Assembly (NCBI GenBank): GCA_046520405.1
Contig: JBKGHI010000288.1
Location: 1-10,422 of the forward strand
DNA from: Myxococcus sp046520405
GTDB taxonomy: Bacteria > Myxococcota > Myxococcia > Myxococcales > Myxococcaceae
Direction: 5' to 3'
Length of the DNA: 10,422 bases
Both the position numbers and the translations under genes were made by a program. Under the pieces are notes generated by a model that saw only the letters and a program-made list of their open reading frames with translations, had not been told where the DNA came from and made no database searches. Shown here piece by piece: positions 6,827-10,422 of this stretch. Every line of letters starts with the position of its first letter. The first letter of the stretch is position 1.

Positions 6827-8173
6827 CTACTTCGCCGTCAGCGCCTGGTAGCGCTTCATGCACTTCTGGAAGCGCTGGTCCACCGAGCGCGCGAACCACG
6901 CGGTGGTGAGCTCACGCTTCAGCTTCGGACTGTTGAGCGTCACCCGGGGAAGCTGGGCGTACGACGGCGCCTCGCCCGTTTCCCGCTGGTAGAGGCGCTT
7001 CACCGCGCGGAACGTGTCGGTGGATTCGAACTCCGCTTCCTTCTCCTTGCGCACGTCGCGGCGGACCGTCCGCTCGCTGAGGTCCGGGGCGTAGCGCTGA
7101 CGGAAGGCGAGCAGCGCCTGCAACGACTTGCTGTCCTCGCTGCGCGGCTCGCCCTGCTTGTCATAGAGCTGGAGGTCTCCGTCCGGCGCCAGGGGATGGC
7201 CGGTGAGGCGGCTCACCTGTGACTGGAGCGCGGCGTTGCGTGACGCATAGACGCCCGCGTTGTAGTCCGCGAAGCGGAAGAGGGCCTCCGGGTACGCGGC
7301 CTCGTAGCCCAAGAGTCGCGCGGTGCCGTAACGCACGCCGCCCGCTCGCGTGTACATGGACTCGCGCACCTCGGCCGGGTCCGCGTCCTCGCCCGCCTTC
7401 TGTATCGCGTAGCGCACGCTCACCTGCATGGAGCCGGCGGTGGTGACGGGGTTGAACTCGTGCAGGCGGCCCGAGGAGAAGACGCCGCTGGTGAAGTCCA
7501 CGACCTTGAAGGCGCTCGGGTACTCGTCCTCGTAGTACGCGAGCATGTCGCGGAAGAGCCGGTCCAAATCGCGCTCCGTGCGCAGCGCGCGCAGCCGCTC
7601 GTCGAAGGTCTTCTTGCTGCCCTTCGCGCGGCCTTCCAGCACCGACGCCAGCACCTTGCGGCCCAGGGGCCCCAGCTTGTTCGCGTGCTCCTCCAGGCGG
7701 TCGCGGACCATCTTCGGCAGCCCTGGGACGGCCGGGTCGACCTTGTAGCCGGACTCCTGTTCGATGACGGCCAGCACCGAGCACACCGCGGGGGGCGATG
7801 GGGCAATCTCCTCCACCTCCAGCGCGGCCAGCACGTCGCGAGCCCAGCCCTCACGCTCCTGGAGCTGCGGCGGCATCAGCTTCGCCACCTCCGACACGGA
7901 GAGCCGGGGCGGTGCCGGAATGGCCGGCTGGGCCGGGCCTGCTCCGCGTGACGCGCACGCGGTCATCATGCCCAGCGCCAACAGGGTCCCCGGCCACTGG
8001 CAGCGACGCCGGTTGTCGGCCAGCGGGGCTTCCGGCCGCGCATCGGCCGCCGCGGAGAGCGCCATGCCCGAGCGGCGCCGGGCCCACGGTGCCCAGGTGT
8101 GCCGCGACGCGAGCGCCACCCACACGCGGCGCCATCTGGGGGCAGGGGACTGCGGTGGAACGGGGTCCGGCAT
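6827..8173 (-). CDS. DUF1615-family lipoprotein, lysozyme-like fold suspected
   Basis: This belongs to the DUF1615 family of bacterial lipoproteins, recognised from GWARDVLAALE (about residues 109-119), CSVLAVIEQESGYKVDPAVP (131-150), GSMQVS (247-252) and RFADYNAGVYASRNAA (300-315). The IEQES and GxMQ pieces recall soluble lytic transglycosylases, with E138 or E140 as possible catalytic acid; enzymatic action on peptidoglycan is an inference, since the family is uncharacterised. The frame is 448 aa from ATG 8173, which has GGAGG 7 nt upstream. The hydrophobic stretch GTLLALGMMTAC, with Cys73 as a plausible though imperfect lipobox, lies 60-73 residues in, which is far for a signal peptide. 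ATG 8065 would place that Cys at 37 with RRR ahead of the core, but lacks a ribosome site. Stop TAG 6827-6829. The gene is convergent with the M16 pair and preceded by 159 bp with two hairpins. Confidence 0.9.
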   Translation of the reverse strand: MPDPVPPQSPAPRWRRVWVALASRHTWAPWARRRSGMALSAAADARPEAPLADNRRRCQWPGTLLALGMMTACASRGAGPAQPAIPAPPRLSVSEVAKLMPPQLQEREGWARDVLAALEVEEIAPSPPAVCSVLAVIEQESGYKVDPAVPGLPKMVRDRLEEHANKLGPLGRKVLASVLEGRAKGSKKTFDERLRALRTERDLDRLFRDMLAYYEDEYPSAFKVVDFTSGVFSSGRLHEFNPVTTAGSMQVSVRYAIQKAGEDADPAEVRESMYTRAGGVRYGTARLLGYEAAYPEALFRFADYNAGVYASRNAALQSQVSRLTGHPLAPDGDLQLYDKQGEPRSEDSKSLQALLAFRQRYAPDLSERTVRRDVRKEKEAEFESTDTFRAVKRLYQRETGEAPSYAQLPRVTLNSPKLKRELTTAWFARSVDQRFQKCMKRYQALTAK

Positions 8174-8332
8174 GCGCTCGCCTCCAGGGGCTTGGGCCCT
8201 GATACCTCAAGAGGCTTGCCACGCAGACGAAAGCCGAGGGTCCGCTGCCTGCCCGGTGTGGGGGCGAGCGGACCGCCATGACGCCGGGTGGTGCCTCCCG
8301 GGTGGGAGGCCCTACCACGGCCAGGGCTTGTC
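8174..8332 (-). other. Intergenic region with two tandem inverted repeats
   Basis: Between two leftward genes. Hairpin A: gcctccc 8293-8299 with gggaggc 8304-8310 (loop gggt), extended outward with one bulge to about 8287-8316. It lies 16 bp after the stop of the 238-aa lipoprotein gene and is a terminator candidate without a T tract. Hairpin B: ggtccgct 8239-8246 with agcggacc 8267-8274, perfect 8 bp, containing a smaller inner stem. It lies upstream of the DUF1615 gene, whose GGAGG ribosome site is just before 8173. No clear promoter consensus is visible. Confidence 0.55.
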
Positions 8333-9049
8333 TCAGCGGCGGATCTGCACGTCGCGCGCGACGGTGCGGCCGCCCATGAGCACGAACTGCGCGCGCACCG
8401 GCGTGCCTTCCTCGAGCTGGCGCAGCGGCACCTTCCGGCCCTGGCGAAGGCCACGGCTGCGGCGATCCAGCTCCAGTTCGTAGACGCCGCCCTCGCGGTC
8501 CTTCACGGTGATGGCGTTCTGCTTCACCCGCGTGACGCGCCCGTTCACCGAGCTGGTGGCGATGACGATGTCCTCCAGGCCCGCGCTCCCCGAGCCGCCC
8601 TGGCCCGTCTCCGCCGTGGCATCCTGCGCAGCGCGCGCCGCGCCCAGGTACCAGTCCTCGTCGTCACTGGCCTGGACGGCCTCGGAGCCAATCATCACCC
8701 GGCCCGCGTTCGCCTGCTGCGCGGCGGGCTCCGTCACCGGTGCCGGTGCCGGTGCGCGCACGGGAGCGCCTTCCAGCGGCGCCACGGTGTTGTCGCTCAG
8801 GGCCGTCGGCGCGCGCGCCGGGGCGTTCCGCGCCGGGGCCCGTTCCGAGACCGCCGTCGCGGGTTGAATCGTTCCGGCCGCTGTGGGACTCCTCACGGCC
8901 GCCGCGGGCTCGCGCTCAATGGCCCCAGCCGTCGTGTCCGCTTCCACGTTGCCCTGCTCGACGATGGCCGGCCGAGGCTCCCGCTCACGGCACCCCGACG
9001 CCAACACGCAGAGGCCCAGCATTCCCATCCACGCCCATCCCTTACCCAT
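8333..9049 (-). CDS. Small lipoprotein with disordered linker and C-terminal beta-rich domain
   Basis: I do not recognise a named family. ATG 9049 is preceded by a purine-rich GAGGGGAA. The N-terminus MGKGWAWMGMLGLCVLASGC is a lipoprotein signal with Cys20 after A-S-G. The residue after the Cys is Arg, so outer-membrane sorting would follow only if local rules match those of E. coli. Residues about 21-155 are low complexity, rich in Ala, Pro, Thr and Glu, likely an extended disordered linker reaching into the periplasm; a threefold hexamer repeat at 8737-8754 encodes part of it. The last 75 residues (NGRVTRVKQNAITVKDREGG, then VPLRQLEEGTPVRAQFVLMG) form alternating beta strands resembling small OB-like or DUF5666-like barrels; that comparison is by eye. 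There is no catalytic motif. The gene is followed by hairpin A and then the DUF1615 lipoprotein gene, possibly unlinked. Stop TGA 8333-8335. Confidence 0.82.
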   Translation of the reverse strand: MGKGWAWMGMLGLCVLASGCREREPRPAIVEQGNVEADTTAGAIEREPAAAVRSPTAAGTIQPATAVSERAPARNAPARAPTALSDNTVAPLEGAPVRAPAPAPVTEPAAQQANAGRVMIGSEAVQASDDEDWYLGAARAAQDATAETGQGGSGSAGLEDIVIATSSVNGRVTRVKQNAITVKDREGGVYELELDRRSRGLRQGRKVPLRQLEEGTPVRAQFVLMGGRTVARDVQIRR

Positions 9050-9214
9050 ACCGTTCCCCTCGAGTTCCCACTCGTTCCGTTTCGCGGCTTCCTTTGCAAA
9101 CTGTGTGCGCTGGCCCCTCGGTGGGAGGCGCGCGTTGGAAACCGGCGCTGACAGGTGGACACTCGTCGCGGCCTGTGTGCGGCGGCGGACGAAAGGCGCG
9201 GGGCGCCCGTCGCG
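9050..9214 (-). promoter_or_regulatory. 165-bp gap upstream of the small lipoprotein gene, with a leader hairpin
   Basis: This gap should carry the promoter of the leftward lipoprotein gene. A 5-bp hairpin (cgagt 9061-9065 with actcg 9070-9074) gives, on the minus strand, a GGGA loop of the GNRA type directly before the ribosome site. A short ggcgc/gcgcc stem at 9195-9207 follows the end of the cysteine-rich gene and might aid termination. No clear -35/-10 pair is seen. Confidence 0.35.
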
Positions 9215-10024
9215 TCACGCCGCCAGCGCGCGAGACACGGCCTTCACGTGTGAGCGCACCAGCTCACGGGCGCCCATCAACTCCGTGGCGTTCTCCGGCG
9301 CATAGCCCAGGCACAGCACCACGTCGTCCTCCGGCGCCGCGCGCACGCCCAGCTTCACGTAGTCCACCGTGCGCGGCACCGGCTCACCGTCGGCGTCCCG
9401 GTTGAAGCGGCCGAACACCGTGGCATTCGTGCCTCGCCGCGGCGCTGTCTCCTTCAAGGCGAACAGCCGCCGGACCGCGGCGAGCGCCTGCGGCTGCTCC
9501 AGGAGCGTCTCCGGGCGCGCGGGCCCGGCCAGCTCCCACTCCAGCAGGCGCAGACAGCCGCGCACGAACTCCACGTCGGTGATGACCAGCCCGTACAGGT
9601 ACCAGTCCGCGCAGGCCACCTGCACCAGCCTCGCCTGGGCGTCCGTCAGCCAACCGAAGGAGGGACAGGTGAACGTCTCACACACCGCCGAGCGGTACAC
9701 GCCGCAGTCGCGCAGGTCCACGCCGCCCGTCACCAGCGGGTGGGCCAGGCAGCCCACCTGCTTGCGCTCGGTGTCGAGGAAGCCGAGCAGCGGACACACC
9801 CGCACCGCGGAGAACATGGGCTCGGCGCGCCGGGCCGCGAGCAGCTCACGCGCGGCGGCCTGCCAGGCAGACGCCTCCCAGGGCACGCGGCGCAGCCGCT
9901 CCGTCTGCATGGAGAGCTGCTCCGCCACGGCCAGGCGGGAATGGTCCCTGAAGTTGTAGAGGCCGCAGCAGGCACCACACGACGCGCCTCCACCGGGCTG
10001 GCACAGGTGGAAAGAAACAGTCAC
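9215..10024 (-). CDS. Cysteine-rich probable metal-binding protein, 269 aa
   Basis: I cannot name this family. The start is GTG 10024: an in-frame TAG lies only two codons upstream (10030-10028), and the N-terminal cysteines require it. Nine cysteines fall in the first 120 residues: C8, C16, C19, C20 (SCGACCGLYN), C77 (VRVCPLLGF), C92 (GCLAHP), C107, C115 and C120 (RDCGVYRSAVCETFTCPSFG). The CxxCC cluster recalls zinc/iron-chelating YkgJ-like proteins, where such clusters bind Zn or an Fe-S group. Binding here is inferred. There is no signal peptide, so it is probably cytoplasmic. The C-terminal half is helical and then beta-like (TVDYVKLGVRAAPEDDVVLC, then YAPENATELMGARELVRSHV) with few cysteines. 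Stop TGA 9215-9217. The gene starts 57 bp after the acyl-CoA dehydrogenase stop, across a hairpin, so co-transcription is uncertain. Confidence 0.82.
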   Translation of the reverse strand: MTVSFHLCQPGGGASCGACCGLYNFRDHSRLAVAEQLSMQTERLRRVPWEASAWQAAARELLAARRAEPMFSAVRVCPLLGFLDTERKQVGCLAHPLVTGGVDLRDCGVYRSAVCETFTCPSFGWLTDAQARLVQVACADWYLYGLVITDVEFVRGCLRLLEWELAGPARPETLLEQPQALAAVRRLFALKETAPRRGTNATVFGRFNRDADGEPVPRTVDYVKLGVRAAPEDDVVLCLGYAPENATELMGARELVRSHVKAVSRALAA

Positions 10025-10040
10025 GCTCTACATCTTACGA

Positions 10041-10082
10041 GCTCCAACGATTCATGCAGGAGAATCGTCGGAGCCGTTTTTT
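10041..10082 (+). terminator. Intrinsic-terminator-like hairpin with T6 tract, probably two-sided
   Basis: A 12-bp stem (10041-10052 gctccaacgatt with 10063-10074 aatcgtcggagc) encloses a 10-nt loop. On the plus strand it has one A/C mismatch and is followed by c-g-tttttt (10077-10082), the classic terminator layout. On the minus strand the mismatch becomes a G-U wobble, so the stem is complete; it begins 7 nt after the acyl-CoA dehydrogenase stop, with an A tract before it. It probably ends that leftward gene and blocks rightward antisense transcription. Confidence 0.72.
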
Positions 10083-10422
10083 CAGAACCATTCCGGGCGC
10101 ATCCGCGCGTAGGAATCCTCGCCGGTCCGGCAGAGCCGGGCCAGCAGCGGCACGCGGGGCAGCTCCGCCGCGAACCAGTACTGCGCCGCCGCCAGCTTGC
10201 CCTCGTAGAAGTCGCGCCCGGGCTCGCCACGCGTCAGGGCCTCCTGCGCCGCCGCGGCCTGGGCCAGCCAGCGCCACGCCACCGCGAGCACGCCGAACAG
10301 CTCCAGGAAGTCCGCGCTGTGGCGCAGCATCAGCTCCACCTCGCCGGACATGCCGCGGGCCCCCAGCTCCGACACCACGGCGGTGGTCTCCGTCAGCGCC
10401 TGTTCCAGCGCCTCGCACCACG
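10082..10422 (-). CDS. Acyl-CoA dehydrogenase, C-terminal end (partial)
   Basis: Only the last 112 residues are visible; the gene is open at the right window edge and its start lies outside. The segment LELFGVLAVAWRWLAQAAAA, then DFYEGKLAAAQYWFAAELPR, matches the helical extra C-terminal domain (Acyl-CoA_dh_C type) found on long bacterial acyl-CoA dehydrogenases related to FadE. These flavoenzymes oxidise acyl-CoA to the trans-2-enoyl product in beta-oxidation or related acid catabolism. The catalytic and FAD-binding domains are not in the window, so substrate class cannot be judged. The protein ends ...DSYARMRPEWF, with TGA at 10082-10084 directly abutting an A6 tract and the hairpin described above. 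Confidence 0.8.
   Translation of the reverse strand, partial: WCEALEQALTETTAVVSELGARGMSGEVELMLRHSADFLELFGVLAVAWRWLAQAAAAQEALTRGEPGRDFYEGKLAAAQYWFAAELPRVPLLARLCRTGEDSYARMRPEWF

Noticed and set aside
8737..8754. Hexamer ccggtg repeated three times
   Set aside because: Too short to count as a functional repeat; it encodes Ala-Pro in the linker of a lipoprotein and fits simple linker expansion.
9095..9110. Sigma-54-like promoter (GCGCAC-N5-TTGCA, minus strand) before the small lipoprotein gene
   Set aside because: The -12 TTGC half is good, but the near-invariant GG of the -24 element is missing (GCGC instead of TGGC).

Overview
This GC-rich window (about 70% G+C by eye, strong G/C preference at codon third positions in most genes) looks like chromosomal DNA from a myxobacterium (Myxococcota, Myxococcus/Corallococcus-like). 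That assignment rests on base composition, gene style and the lipoprotein-rich content; no marker gene is present. No tRNA, rRNA, CRISPR array, insertion sequence or integrase is visible.

Layout, left to right: (1) the C-terminal part of a SNF2-family helicase (+, 1-1805, open at the left edge); (2) facing it, a putative PD-(D/E)XK nuclease-like protein with a C-terminal winged-helix-like region (-, 2994-1838); (3) a divergent 256-bp gap; (4) an unrecognised 181-aa protein (+, 3251-3796); (5) a translationally coupled pair of exported M16 zinc peptidase subunits (+, 3898-6757), the first with the HxxEH zinc site and the second without it but with an R/Y pair; (6) a strong hairpin between convergent genes; (7) a DUF1615 lipoprotein (-, 8173-6827); (8) a small lipoprotein with a low-complexity linker (-, 9049-8333); (9) a cysteine-rich probable metal-binding protein (-, 10024-9215); (10) the C-terminus of an acyl-CoA dehydrogenase (-, from the right edge to 10082).

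The most notable feature is that three separate genes (SNF2, nuclease, second M16) each need one extra G/C to restore a continuous, family-like reading frame, near 180, 2312-2318 and 5526-5531. All flanking frames are otherwise intact. Either the sequence carries single-base deletion errors in GC-rich tracts, or three genes were recently broken. Error is the more economical explanation.

The M16 pair is a clear functional unit: probably a periplasmic or outer-membrane-associated heterodimeric peptidase. The best candidate for something undescribed is the nuclease-like gene, which has more relaxed codon use than its neighbours and faces a SNF2 ATPase. The two are convergent, so a joint system is only a hypothesis. 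Most of the rest reads as ordinary myxobacterial chromosome.
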